Both the position numbers and the translations under genes were made by a program. This document shows positions 1-11,375 of a stretch of 64,000 bases of DNA, one piece after another (position 1 is the stretch's first letter; every line of letters starts with the position of its first letter). The stretch spans positions 21,762,001-21,826,000 of the forward strand of contig OZ316894.1 of the NCBI GenBank assembly GCA_973895155.1. The letters run 5' to 3'. The notes below the pieces were generated by a model. That model was not told the origin of the DNA. It made no database searches and saw only the letters and a program-made list of their open reading frames with translations. This DNA is from Marsupella aquatica. Lineage: Eukaryota > Marchantiophyta.

Positions 1-256
1 GCGTTTGGGTGTCTCTTGCGCTGGTCTTCTGGGGTTTTGTGGCATGTGTGTGGGCCTTTGGGCTGGTTATTCTCCGTGCCGCTGGTTTTCGCCGCGGTTT
101 CTTTGAATATCAATGTGCGCATCGTCGCTCCTTTTCTTAAAAATAAAAGAAAAATTACATTCTGCAAGTCGCAATAGGCTGACAAATGATCGAGCAAAGG
201 ATTTAATGTTTGTAATCACAAACATGAGAGTTGAAAAAGGACTTACAAAAGTTTGA

Positions 257-673
257 AACCCCCATACGTTTATATATAAACGTTATGAGGAAAGAAGAGC
301 AACAAATGATGGTGTTAGGATATTATCCATAGAGTGTTTTGACAATGAAGGGTATGATGCAACACATGCGGCTCTTGGACAAGAAGATGTCAAAGATTTT
401 GAGACCATTGATGATGCCGATGAAGCACTGCAAGGATTATCATTAGATAAAGATGGTGACTTCTTGATGCGTATTCCACCGGATCAACTCGGGCCGAGAG
501 TGGATCAAGATCAGCCAGCATTTCACAGTCATAATGTGAGTCCACTGGCTAAGCCATATTTTAAGAATAGTGGGCCGCACACCCCAGCATCTATGATATC
601 TATCACAGTTGGACCTGAGTCTCTCATGCACAAGGCGGTAAAATTCAGCACACTCAGTCTCATGTTTCTCTAA
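257..673 (+). other. Unrecognised open reading frame, possible exon
   Basis: An open frame of 138 codons runs from after a TGA at 254-256 to a TAA at 671-673. The first in-frame ATG is only at 467, so if it is coding it is more likely an internal exon or a truncated gene than a complete small gene. The composition looks protein-like: an acidic stretch (DDADEALQGLSLDKDGDF) followed by a polar, proline-containing tail. No domain is recognised. It could equally be a remnant of a repeat-borne ORF, since the flanks carry LINE debris. Confidence 0.3.
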
Positions 674-739
674 GCAGTTGATCCTACTTTGAGTTCTAAA
701 CTTAATTCTAAAATCAATCATCAGAAATGACAACGCGTG

Positions 740-1190
740 GGGTGCAATCTCTTGTCGCAAATCTGTCAGTCATCAGAGAAAGCCCAGTTAAAGTCTTGTG
801 CAGGCGCCGAGCCTTAGTTGCGCTTCTGGTACATTGAAGTGTGGCATGGACAGTCACCGCAGTCCCATGCAAGATGAGTTGCAGGGGAAACGGGTGGCAT
901 TGGCATGGTAAGTGCGTTGTCATCTCTCCATCCAAATGCTACTGATCATCTGATGAATCAGCAAGAGGTAGTCGGGGTTTCTCCTTTGTGACCAAATGGT
1001 AGTGTCCATCTTTCCAAAAAAAGAACAGCCACTGGCTTTGTGTAGCCCGGTTCCCTCGGCAATGTGTTCAAGTTGATTCCGGTGAGGTCTCAATCTGGGT
1101 CATTCAAAGAACATGTGTTCCATAGTTTCAATGTGCTCTGTACAAGCAATGCACATCCCATCTCCTACTTCCCACTTAAGAGCACAGACT
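740..1190 (-). pseudogene. LINE tail fragment (zf-RVT-like region)
   Basis: The minus strand reads KWEVGDGMCIACTEHIE followed by TMEHMFFE, then a TGA where a Cys is expected, then PRL. This is the C-x2-C ... H ... C pattern of the zinc-binding domain found after the reverse transcriptase in plant LINE elements. Further downstream the same frame gives LLIHQMISSIWMER, which resembles the tryptophan-rich helix that follows in LINE proteins. Several stop codons interrupt the frame, so it is a decayed fragment. Assignment rests on motif spacing only. Confidence 0.4.
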
Positions 1191-1339
1191 ATGGCGCTAC
1201 TGTTACAGCCCAGGGACTAGGCCGCGCTTCTGCTGCAGCCCATGGATGAGGCGTGAATTCTGTTGTAACCATCAGCAACCATAACTCAGTGGCATCTCAA
1301 TTGGAATTCAACTTGAAAACCATGTTTTACAAAACTCCT

Positions 1340-1570
1340 TCAGGTAGCTACTGTAGTAACCCAAATTGATAGCCAGACGTTCCAAATGAAAGCTTTTGAT
1401 TTATTTATAATATGTGCAGGCTGAATCATCAAGTTAGTGTATGCTAAGAGAATAGGGTAGTCACGTGTCGATTCTCGTGACGCGTTGGCAAACTCGAACG
1501 AAAACACGGACAGAAGCAGGAACATGTTGACGATTGTAGCCACAACAGCAGAGCGCACCGAACGACCCAT
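1340..1570 (-). CDS. Small ORF with signal-peptide-like N terminus, doubtful
   Basis: A 76-residue frame starts at an ATG whose first base is 1570. Residues 1-30 have a basic N terminus and a hydrophobic core (MFLLLSVFSF) ending in FANA, which looks like a secretory signal peptide. The rest (RESTRDYPILLAYTN and on) is unrecognised and may be intron. It might be exon 1 of a secreted-peptide gene, or chance. There is no promoter or second exon that I can support. Confidence 0.18.
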   Translation of the reverse strand: MGRSVRSAVVATIVNMFLLLSVFSFEFANASRESTRDYPILLAYTNLMIQPAHIINKSKAFIWNVWLSIWVTTVAT

Positions 1571-1704
1571 GGTTGATAAGCAGGATCGCGGTATTCCAAA
1601 GAGAGCAATCCAGATCAAAGAAGATCAAACAGAGTGGACCGGCGAGCTCGATCAGGTCTGATTGACAGAATTTCAGATGTGAGTTAAGAGACGGATTTTA
1701 TAGT

Positions 1705-1860
1705 CGGGGGGTTTGGTTTAGGTCAAGGGGGTTGGTTCAGGTTGAGTCGGGTCGGGCCGGGAAGGGGTGGTCGGGGAAGGGTGGTAGGGTTTGGGAGAGT
1801 CCGGGACCGGGCTGGGGATGGTTCAGGAAATTTCGGTCCTGGCCGGGGAATATAGAGGAA
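1705..1860. repeat. G-rich low-complexity tract
   Basis: The plus strand is a run of GGGTCGGG, GGGAAGGGG and GGGCCGGG-like words with little C or A. Many G triplets within short spacing make G-quadruplex formation possible. The ORFs in it are compositional artefacts. Confidence 0.6.
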
Positions 1861-1920
1861 TATCCAACAAATGACCCATTTTTGAACCGACAAGTTGTCA
1901 TTTGTCATGTCCAAGAGTGA

Positions 1921-3017
1921 AAACCGGGCTCATGAAGTTCAACTCCGAATTGTACGTGGATTTTGAAACCAAACTCGATTGTCACTAGGTGATCAACGCA
2001 CATGCAAAGCAGTATGATTGCGCACCTTTGCTTTCTAGACATTTACTGACAACATGACCTCTAGATTGTAACTGCACGAACTACAGGGTAATTGCTAACA
2101 AAGTCCAGTAAGATTTCAGCATGCCAACTGACCCCTTAAACCACCAAAAGTGTTTTATTTTCCACTTCTTCCCTCCTTGTCTTTGCATAGGATGCTCCTC
2201 TTGTTCTATCATTTCATAAGACTCGTGGTCACCAGGAGTATGCAAGGGACAGTGGGAGCGTCCATCCCAGATTTGCCCAATTTTTCCTTTCACCCTAACC
2301 TACTCCATGCTAAGGTAGGTCATATTATTGAACTTACCATATAATGGTGTGTTTAATGATAAAAAAATATTTGCCATGGTTCTTGGTAAACTAAGACTAT
2401 CTAGCTAACTATTCTCTATCTCTATCTCTACACAATATATTATGCAATCCCACCATTTTCCCCCTTGGTCTGTTTGGGTGGGTTTCAAAACCACACAAAA
2501 CCAAATAAACCATACAAACACCACACGAACTATTTACATTAGATAATTATGGTAGAGGGAGCTATTCCGCAGTCAGTACTCAATTCACATGCACTTGCAG
2601 TTCACTAAATTTAGACTTCAACTAGAAGATACTTCATTCTGATTAAGAACAATCCAGATGAAGTTAGTGGTCAAAACTCCTCGAAGGACACGAAAGAGGA
2701 CCTTACAGTAAGGCAAAAACTCCTCGTCTTGACAGTCCTCGTCTTGAAACTAACTGTCAATGCATGCGTTGAAACTTCTATTAGAGAAAATACTTAGCCA
2801 GGTAGTTCCCGGGGTATCCATCTCGCACAGTTGCCTTCAATAGTTCCCTCTGCCGTTATGACCCAAGTTAATGAAATAGGCAGTGATTTTTGTTCTCCCA
2901 CCTACAGTGCCGCAGTAGCTTACAGTAGCTTACAGTAGCTTTCCACTGCTTCTATCCATTAATTCCGCACTTCCAGATCGAGGTTCATGACCTACCCCGG
3001 AGATTGAAGCAATAGGC
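1921..3017. other. Intergenic, no gene seen
   Basis: No gene or element is supported here. Short features are a C/T-rich stretch near 2150-2190 and three near-exact copies of CTTACAGTAG at about 2918-2945. Confidence 0.5.
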
Positions 3018-3235
3018 TTAACTGTGCATATGCACAGGTATTGGGGCTAGTACCTCAGAAAAATGCAAACTGTGCATATGCACCGGTATTGGAGCTAGGC
3101 AGTAACTGTTCATATGCTCGAGTATTGGAGCTAGTACCTCTGAAAATGCTAAACTGTGCATATGCAAGAGCATTGGGACTAGTACCTCTGGAAATATGCA
3201 CAGGTATTGGGACCAGTACCTCTGGAAATGGCTGT
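3018..3235. repeat. Tandem repeat, about 55-bp unit, roughly four to five copies
   Basis: The words ACTGTGCATATGCA, GGTATTGG(A/G)(A/G)CTAGTACCTC and GAAAATGC recur in order about every 50-60 bp. TGCATATGCA is itself a palindrome. The open frame through it merely translates the repeat. Confidence 0.75.
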
Positions 3236-3369
3236 TCTGTGCAAACTCACCTCGAGTATTTCTTATACTTACAGTTATCTCTTGTTTCTCACGAGATGTC
3301 GGCTTCTAAAGAACTTACAGAAGAGAAAAATCAACCAGTGGTCCCAGGAGTCCCTAGGCTCCTATGACA

Positions 3370-4161
3370 GACAGATAAACTAAAGGTGGGATGGGATGGA
3401 TAGTACAAAGGAGCCTGTTTTTTACATTTACACCCACTATAAGAGCTTCAGTATGGATTCCAAAATCTTTTGGGGGTCAGAAGTTACTATTTTAGGTTTT
3501 GGCAAAACTTCGTCTGAAAAGAACTGTAGGGTGCTCTGACTTTTGACATTGAAATGCTTTCACCTTAAAGCCCCACTAGCCCCGATGCAAAATCTCGTGG
3601 ATCCAGGTTACTAAATAAGTCCAAAACGTTCTCAAGATAGTGAAAATTCCACTCTATTGTCCTCCCCTAACCTGATGGCCAGTGGCGATTTAAGGTAAGA
3701 ATAGACCTGATTCAGGGTTGACCACTCTAAGGTGGATCTAATCTGGAAAACCTTCTTCGTGCATTTTTTAGATTTCATCTTCCAGATCCTCCATTTCGTG
3801 ATTAAATTACACATGATGTTTGGATTGGGTTTGACCAGCGGCTACTAACGTAGGATGCAGTCATAGATTTTGGAGACATATGACGGCTCTAAGGTCCAGG
3901 TCCGACGTCGGATGCAGATAAATCAGCAGGGAGTCGCACTAAGCATTAGTCATCAAAGGAAAGAAAACAATCGTACACATTCAGAACGATTTTAACTGTA
4001 AACTTTATTTGATCCTCCACAACCTTCCTGCACAGAGTGAGATAGAAAAAGAGATAAAAGTGATCTCTGCGATGCGCTTCTACACCATCTGCAAAAGCGA
4101 CTTTTGGTGGATTGGCAGGCCTTCAATAACCTAGAGTGAGACTAAACTGAGGGAAAGGTGA
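3370..4161. other. Spacer downstream of TRAPPC2L
   Basis: No coding signal is seen. The part nearest 4162 will hold the 3' UTR and polyadenylation signal of the minus-strand TRAPPC2L gene. Confidence 0.4.
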
Positions 4162-6089
4162 TCAAGAGGATGGACTGACACCAAAAGACTTCACAATGTT
4201 GCTTACTCTCTCTGTAAAAGCAGGAGACGTGATTCTCTTCCCTGGAACATGGAAAGGATTTGATGCTGCATCAACATAAGCTGCATGAAAGCGTCGGAAA
4301 AACTGCAACGCAGAGCATGAATCATTTCTCAATCCGATCGCTGGTCTATGTTTAGTGAAAGCCTGTTTTTTGTAAACCCTTCAAAGTTTTTTTCCTACTC
4401 TGGTAGTGGCTGGGAACCTTCCAGACTTGCAACACAGCTAGATGGACGAACAAGCAGCAATTCAAGGCGAGCAAGAGGAACACTTACATTTCTAACATCG
4501 GCATCTCTCAAATCGTGATCTGTTGTCACTAGAATGAATTTTATTTTCGTGTTGCTCAGATACCCAAATCTGTTTGCAGTCACAACTAACTTGAGTGAGC
4601 TTGTATTTCCTGGCACTACAATAGCTATATATGCAATAGCTATCATGCTCTGTTTTTACCTAATTTACGGGCCCTGAACCACTGACCCAGATCAGGTCAA
4701 GCATCGTCATCCAAGGTAACAGCTAATGTTCTCTAACTATAAGCTCAATCTGACGACACACTCGACACAGCTGGAAGGCAGCCCATAACATGCACCTCCT
4801 CGGGACATCTGCATTGCGGCTCAACATGCCGGAGCACATTGAACCCTAAAGCACATGGAGGTTCTCTTCATCGGTTCGAAGCAATGTCCTTTCTTAGAAT
4901 TCACGAGAAAGAAGACTCATAAGTTAATCTATTTGTGGAGCTCCAACAAGATGAACAGCTTCGATTCGGAGCTGAGAACCTGAACCTAACTCAAAGTTTG
5001 TTGTTACTTTAATTTCACAATGATAGGCGAACGGGAAGAAATTGATGTCCAGCGACAACGCCAATGACAGAATCTATAAGCATCCTATCCGTCATTCATT
5101 TCCTCATTATCTTCCCAGTCCAATTATTAGCCCGTCATTTAGTTTCTTTAAGCCAGCATTCTCTAACACCACGGAAAAGTCGACTTACTGAGCAATGATC
5201 TGAACCGCAGCGAAGTAGACATTTTCCTTAGGCATTGTACGAGTTGCTTACACTTTATAATCTTCAGTGGGATAGAGAAGGCCGAGGAACGTCTCGTTCA
5301 GGCTCACACCGAGCTTTTTGGGATTATTCACTGAATACAGAACACTGAATTTTAGTGCAGAACGCAAAGTGTACTGAACACGCAGAATAGGTCCTCAGAA
5401 ACAAGCCACATAAGCCGCGTGGCTACTCAAATGACCATGCGCATTCACGTTTACCAAGGTACTCCCGATCAATGGCTGTCATGACACCCTAATAGATCTT
5501 TTATCCTGATGCACAGAAGAATATAGAAGAGCGGCTGATACAAATTGTGAATTCACGGGAAGAGAAGACAATCACGTTCATGATCTGAGGTAAGATATGA
5601 CATACAACAATCGCTGATGTAGAGATCTAAGAATCGTCTCAATCCAGGGAACGGACATCTTACAGTAAGAGAATGCAACACCCACCCTTTTCATCTATGA
5701 CATCGAGGGAACAGTGCACGATGTAGTGAAATTTCAGGGCATCGTCCCCGTTCGCAAAACTTTGCAGATAGAGAGGATTGTTCTGCACACAAGACATCCA
5801 GCGAAAAAACGGACACAAAGGTTTTTCATCAAGGTTCAAAGACCAAGAAAAGGACTGTTCTGTTCCCCAAGGTCGGTGTAACATGTGTGATACATTGAAG
5901 CAAGTGATTGGTGGAACATAAGCTCTTAAGATTGAGCTGCGAGAAGGGATGGCTCCCAAATTGGAAAATGAAATTGATATTCCAATTGTAGTTGCAAGAG
6001 CGAACGGTTTATAGAAATCCGAGTGTAATTATATGGATTGGTACTTGTAGACCCACCTGCTGACCAACGACAGCCACGCACACAATCAT
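4162..6089 (-). CDS. TRAPPC2L: TRAPPC2L, trafficking protein particle complex subunit 2-like
   Basis: Small longin-fold (Sedlin-type) subunit of the TRAPP vesicle-tethering complex, acting in the cytosol at Golgi and endosomal membranes. Five exons join in frame: 6057-6089, 5686-5782, 5252-5330, 4488-4569, 4162-4302, total 432 nt or 143 residues, a normal length for the family. Each junction has GT-AG on the minus strand, with phases 0, 1, 2 and 0. Recognised segments in order are MIVCVAVVGQQ, NNPLYLQSF, HYIVHCSLDVIDE, NNPKK, FLGLLYPTEDYKV, NTKIKFILVTTD, DADVRN, FHAAYVDA, NPFHVPGK and RVSNIV, all typical of plant TRAPPC2L. The ATG opens the first conserved strand, so the start is firm. No break is seen; the gene looks functional. 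Nothing in the flanks suggests linkage to its role. Confidence 0.95.
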
Positions 6090-6489
6090 GCTGACACCGT
6101 CTCTCTCCTCTGCGAGATGCTCTCGGTTTTTTCTATCTGTTGTGCCTTTTCATTCAGTGGCAGACGAGCGAGCGGAGGAGCAACTGAGAGGCTGGGAGGG
6201 GCATTTGCAGGGGCCTCATTATGTATAGGGTAATGCAAGTCTGGGCGGAGGGTTACTGGGCTGTAACCTTGCGGGGTTACTAGTCTATAACCTTAAGTCC
6301 TGAATATGGAAAGAAGGTGACCAGCGGCTTCTTTGAATATTCCGGGAGCAGGTTATAAGGTTATAGTGTATAACCCCAGCCCTGCCCTACTATAGCCTAA
6401 GTAACTCCTGCTCGGAAAGAGGTTACTGGCTCAACTTTTCAGGATAGCGAATTATGACTATAGCAGGCCCCTGCAGAAATGTATACGGC
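6090..6489. promoter_or_regulatory. Upstream region of TRAPPC2L
   Basis: This is the 5' side of the minus-strand TRAPPC2L gene. The sequence is T/C-rich near the start codon. Between 6235 and 6480 short GGTTA/TAACC words recur in both orientations. No TATA box is clearly placed. Confidence 0.35.
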
Positions 6490-6615
6490 TAAGGACCAGG
6501 GCTATCCCTTCATGGGATATAAAGGCGACCATATATATGGTCGATCCGCGTATGCGGGGAGACCGTATATATGAGAGACTGTTTATCCCATTAAGGGATT
6601 AGCCCCGGTCTTTAC
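6490..6615. repeat. Foldback (hairpin) element with about 34-bp inverted arms
   Basis: Arm 6490-6523 (begins TAAGGACCAGGGCTATCCC) pairs with arm 6582-6615 (ends GGGATTAGCCCCGGTCTTTA) with a few mismatches. The loop holds another palindrome, GACCATATATATGGTC. It is either a very small MITE-like insertion or an RNA hairpin. A target duplication is not evident. Confidence 0.7.
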
Positions 6616-7890
6616 CTGTTCGTTAAGGTAGGAAACATTGACATATCAAAGTTCTTTGAGTATTTTCATTTTTTATTACAAGACTCAGTTTACCTGGATT
6701 TTGAATTTGCAATTGTTGTCCCAAACACTCCGCATACACATCTACCTCAGGACAAAAAGCAGTCAGATCACAGACTGTATAAATATACGGTTATTTTTAA
6801 TGAGATATAATCAAAGTCGAAAGTGCTAACGTGGCAGCAGCCTAAAGGCCCAAAAAGCAAAATACCACCCTAATGACCTCAACGGTTACACACCGGTAAC
6901 CTCTTCTCCTCATAGGAATTACGGAACTTTGGTTCTTCTCTTTTGGCGCTCGTAATCCAGGTTTAGGGAGTTGGTTACCTGCGTGTAACGTTTTTCCGTC
7001 CATGCTCACCATTTCCATAATCTATGACCCTAACACAGCGGTTATTCATAATCAGACTACGAAACCCCATAATGGCCATTATGGAATCTTGTAATAAGCC
7101 TACGGAATTGGAATATTCAGCAGCAAAAAATAATTCTGTCCATTTAAAAAGGCACATTCTGTTAAGTCATTTTTCCATCCATGCACCATCTAAATGCAGT
7201 GGGATGTTCCGTTGGAATTATCACTGAACTTGATGTATATACTCCCAAAAGATAATTTGCGTGCGCCTCTTTTCATTGGTTAGACAGGTAGTAGCCGGTA
7301 ACCAAAACTCAAAAACTGGATTACATACGTTAATGTAGGTTTTGATGGCGATTACATGGGGCCTACTGGGGTTCCCAGGTCCCTCCAGAATGTTTCCCGG
7401 CTACGCCTGTTAACTTTCTGTCAGAACCTGGTCTCCCCATTATGCCCCCGTAATCCCCCTCTAAACCTTTGTTATCTTATACTTCGAACAACATTTTGGG
7501 TTGTTGGCTTTGGCCCTTTGGGGGCTGGTTTCCTGGCTCCTTGGCTCTATTTGGCGAGAAGGTTTTGGTGCCTAGGAGCCTTCTCAACTGGTTGGATTTC
7601 TGCTCCGGCCTCGTGACCGGCCTTGGCCTAGTCCGAGGTCTGGCGTTCTTACTCCTGGCTCTGAGCTGGGATTGGATTGTGACCTTGGGGAGCACGTTGT
7701 GGTGTGGCTTCTTGGTGATCTGATCGGAGGGGGTGCCTTTGCGACTGCACCCTTTGCGTTGGGCAGCAGACATTTTTGACGTGTGGGTGTTGTCACTACC
7801 GGGTCGAGGTTCTTTGTTTTGGACATCCATCCTTTGTTTTTGTTTTTGTTGTCGCTTTTGTAATGTTTTCTGTTTTTGTTTGACTTTCAA
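6616..7890. other. Spacer, then GC-rich block upstream of the tandem monomers
   Basis: No gene is supported. From about 7356 the base composition becomes GC-rich and GT-biased; at about 7830-7890 there is a run of TTTTTG-like words before the first monomer begins at 7891. The block may be a further 5' part, or the 3' end of an older copy, of the non-LTR element that follows. The frames here are low complexity. Confidence 0.35.
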
Positions 7891-10429
7891 TCGCGGAACT
7901 CGACTACCTTAACACTTAGCTCCGGCGTCGCTGACTCCAACGCCGAGCTCCCTTATGGTCCAGGCCCGGATAGGCCATCCGGGGAGGACTTACCACGGGG
8001 AGACTTGTGGGCAATGAGACGTGGCACTAGCGAGGCAAGGGGCCAAGCTGGGGACACACACTAAGGACTTGGACTAGCCTATGGCTGGTCGGGTCAAGGC
8101 AAATGGGCCGGGCTCAAGGATGGTCGTCTGGACTGTCGGATGGACTTTGAGTTTTGAGGGCTTGGGAGTGAGCTCCTCTTGGGCCCAAGGCCAATGGAGT
8201 TGACGCCATTGGCAACGGACGCTTGGGGTGCAAGTTGTGGCCCGATCCGGGTTGGGCCGGTCGGGGGCCGCGAGCGGCGATCAGACCGGAGGGCCTAGGC
8301 ATGAGCACTGGGTCGGCCCGGTCACAACGGGCTAAGGCACTCCGCTTGCGGATGCCTATCAAGAAAGTTCTGGGCGTTGCCAGTTGGTGGCGCGCCCATT
8401 ATGCGCGATGGGATCCGGGTTGGGGGCCAAATGTTTAGGGACCAAAGCTGGTCCGGGGGTGGCAGGTCTCCAGAAGCATATATGAGGGGAGTGGTGTCTC
8501 CCTGGGGGCTAAGGCCGAGCCGAAGTCGTGAGCCGTGGCGGTCGCGACACTAAGGGAAACCGTCAAACGGAAATGGCCATATCTTCCCAATGGGAAGTCC
8601 GTTGGAGGACTTCTTGGGTGTGTTGGAAAGCTAGAGCTCAGTTGGGTCTGGGGGTGCCGTGGGTTCTTGTGGTTTGCGGGTGTTAGCTCGCCCGCTTGCC
8701 AAATCTTGCCGAACAGCAGCCAAACCACGTTCAGTCTCCCAAGGGAGCTTGCGTTGGGGAGGCAAGGCCAAGTAGGTGTGGAGGCTGAGTTCCAAGGGAG
8801 CTCGGCCCCTAGACCACCAGTGGGGTGAACCAAGAGCGGTTGCTAGAGTCGGGGCCGTTCTGGTCCCGGCGTGTTGGGACAAGCTTAGGACAAGCTTTGG
8901 GACAAGCTATGCTATTTGGGCCATGAGCATGTCCTGAGGTCAGGGCGGTCAATTGGTGATGGATAGGTACAAGGGGGAACCCGGGCCGCGCCCAAGGAAG
9001 GAGCTGTCTTGGATGGATAGTGGGCGTGGGCTCTGGTTTTGGCTTATGGCATCGGGAGGACCTATCACTGACCTATTTACCAACGTATGTTGAGCTTGAG
9101 TTAGGAGGCTAGACTTGGAGGGTTCTAGTCGCGGAACTCGACTACCTTAACACTTAGCTCCGGCGTCGCTGACTCCAACGCCGAGCTCCCTTATGACCTT
9201 AACACTTAGCTCCGGCGTCGCTGACTCCAACGCCGAGCTCCCTTATGGTCCAGGCCCGGATAGGCCATCCGGGGAGGACTTAGCATGGGGAGACGTGTGG
9301 GCAATGAGACGTGGCACTAGCGAGGCAAGGGGCCAAGCTGGGGACACATACTAAGGACTTGGACTAGACTATGACTGGTCGGGTCAAGGGCAAATGGGTC
9401 GGGCTCAAGGATGGTCGTTTGGACCATCGGATGGACTTTGAGTTCTAAGGGCTTGGGAGTGAGCTCCTCTTGGGCCCAAGGCCAATGGAGTTGACGTCAT
9501 TGGCAACGGACGCTTGGGGTGCAAGTTGTGGCCCGATCCGGGTTGGGCCGGTCGGGGGCCGCGAGCGGCGATCAGACCGGAGGGCCTAGGCATGAGCACT
9601 GGGTCGGCCCGGTCACAACGGGCTAAGGCACTCCGCTTGCGGATGCCTATCAAGAAAGTTCTGGGCGTTGCCAGTTGGTGGCGCGCCCATTATGCGCGAT
9701 GGGATCCGGGTTGGGGGCCAAATGTTTAGGGACCAAAGCTGATCCGGGGGTGGCAGGTCTCCAGAAGCATATATGAGGGGAGTGGTGTCTCCCTGGGGGC
9801 TAAGGCCGAGCCGAAGTCGTGAGCCGCGGTGGTCGCGACACTAAGGGAAACCGCCAAACGGAAATGGCGATATTTTCCCAACGGGAAGTCCGTTGGAGGA
9901 CTTCTTGGGTGCATTGGAAAGCTCTTGAGGAGGGCTACGTCCTCCTGAGCTTAGATGGGTCCGGGGATGCCATGGGTTCTCGTGGTTTGCGGGTGTTAGC
10001 TCACCCGCTTGCCAAATCCTTTCGAACAACAGCCAAGCCGCGTTCAGTCTCCCAAGGGAGCTTGCGCTGGGGAGGCAAGGCCAAGTAGGTATGGAGGCTG
10101 AGTCCCAAGGGCGCTCGGTCCCTAGACCATCAGTGGGGCGAACCGGGAGCGGTTGTTAGGATCGGGGCCGTTCTGGTCCCAGCGTGTTGAGACAAGCTTG
10201 GGACAAGCTACGCTATTTGGGCCATGAGCATGTCCTGGGGTCAGGGCGGTCAGTTGGTGATGGATAGGTACGAGGGGGAACCCCGGCCGCGCCCAAGGAA
10301 GGAACTGTTCTGGACAAACAGTGGGCATGGGTTCTGGTTCCGGCTTATGGCGTCGGGAGGACCTATCGCTGACCTATTTACCAACGTCTGTTGAGCTTGA
10401 GTTAGGATGCTAGACTGGACGAGTTCTAG
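7891..10429 (+). repeat. Two long tandem monomers (1238 and 1301 bp)
   Basis: Unit 1 is 7891-9128 and unit 2 is 9129-10429. Both begin TCGCGGAACTCGACTACC and both end GTTCTAG. They match almost base for base over most of their length. Unit 2 is longer mainly because a block of about 53 bp near its start (CTTAACACTTAGCTCCGGCG and on) is doubled at about 9142-9246. They are not LTRs, since there is no TG/CA border and no internal region between them. Position directly before the zinc-finger ORF suggests promoter monomers of a non-LTR retrotransposon. Confidence 0.8.
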
Positions 10430-10898
10430 ATCCGGAGGGGTTACTTACCGGGGTGCTTGGTTGCTTGTGCAGATAGTGAGGACTGTTGAGTAGCGGTCGT
10501 GTAGGTGAGCAAGTGCGGCTTTGTATGGGAGTGGCCGCAGGTGGTGCTAGAGGCACTTGGATGCTTGCTCAAGGTATTCCGTGGAGGCGTTTGGGCACCA
10601 AGGGCACTTAGGCGCAAGTGCTGGGATTGGTGAGGGCACTGGGTGGCGAGGTCCACCACTGTTCTAGATCCTGAAGGGTTACTTACCGAGGCGCTTGGTT
10701 GCTTGTGCAGATAGAGAGGACCGTTGAGTAGCGGTTGTGTTAGAGAGCAAGTGCGGCTTCGTATGGGAGGGGCCGCTGGCGGTGCAAGGGGAACTTGGTT
10801 GCTTGCTCGAGGTATTCCGTGGAGGCGTTCGGGCACCAAGGGCACTTGGGCGTGAGTGCTGGGATTGGTGAGGGCGCTGGGTGGCGAGGTTCACCACT
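10430..10898 (+). repeat. Two short tandem monomers (238 and about 231 bp)
   Basis: Copies at 10430-10667 and 10668-10898 share GGGTTACTTACCG, CTTGGTTGCTTGTGCAGATA, TATTCCGTGGAGGCGTT and GGTGGCGAGGT. The first copy also ends GTTCTAG, like the long monomers. They lie about 55 bp before the ATG of the zinc-finger ORF at 10953. The minus-strand frames seen through them are repeat translations, not genes. Confidence 0.8.
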
Positions 10899-10952
10899 CT
10901 GTCCTATTTTCTATGTTTCCTCTTTATCCTTGTTTTATATTTTCATTTTCTC

Positions 10953-11375
10953 ATGGAGCCTCTTCCCATTTTGAGTTCCCTTCCCCCCACTCTGCGCCCA
11001 CCAGCTTTCCCCTACTCCACCCCTCTTTCCGTCCATCGCCATTGCCCCTCCTCCCCTCCCACTTCCCCATCTGATCCCCATGTCCAGTGCGATGCTTGTC
11101 ATAGTTGGTACCGGCCATCAGGTTTGACGCGCCACCATCGTTCTTGTCCCGCCCTTCGTGCTTCCTCCTCCACCTTGCCTCCACCTCCCCGCCTCCCCCC
11201 ACCTTTGTCTTGGCCTCCTCCCTCTTCTTGGGATTGGTTGGTTCACCTTGATATCCTTGCTGCCCTCTATCCCGGTTTTTGGCATCCTCGTTTGTTTACT
11301 AGGATTCCGGTGCCTGTGCAGCCTCTCCTTCAGAGAACCTTTCGTCTTCCCTTTGACCGTTGTCGTAAGGAAATT
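10953..11375 (+). pseudogene. Non-LTR retrotransposon ORF, N-terminal zinc-finger part
   Basis: The frame starts at ATG 10953 and is proline-rich, then shows CDACHSWYRPSGLTRHHRSC, a C-x2-C ... H-x4-C type zinc finger of the kind found at the N terminus of several non-LTR retrotransposon proteins, where it contacts target DNA. A second proline-rich stretch follows, then WDWLVHLDILAALYPGFW. The protein match is lost at about 11375, where an AT-rich block begins. The continuation of the same protein appears near 12780, so the ORF has been interrupted. Class assignment comes from the reverse transcriptase found downstream. Confidence 0.6.

Noticed and set aside
8223-8438. Duplicate plus-strand ORFs (also 9514-9729) as a small gene family
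   Set aside because: They are identical because the monomer is duplicated; composition-driven and without motifs.
7891-10429. The two long direct repeats as LTRs of one element
   Set aside because: They are directly adjacent with no internal region, lack TG/CA ends, and have no primer site or polypurine tract.
10441-10897. Minus-strand ORFs with repeated QATK and THTKPHLL phrases
   Set aside because: They cover the two 0.24-kb monomers and simply repeat with them.
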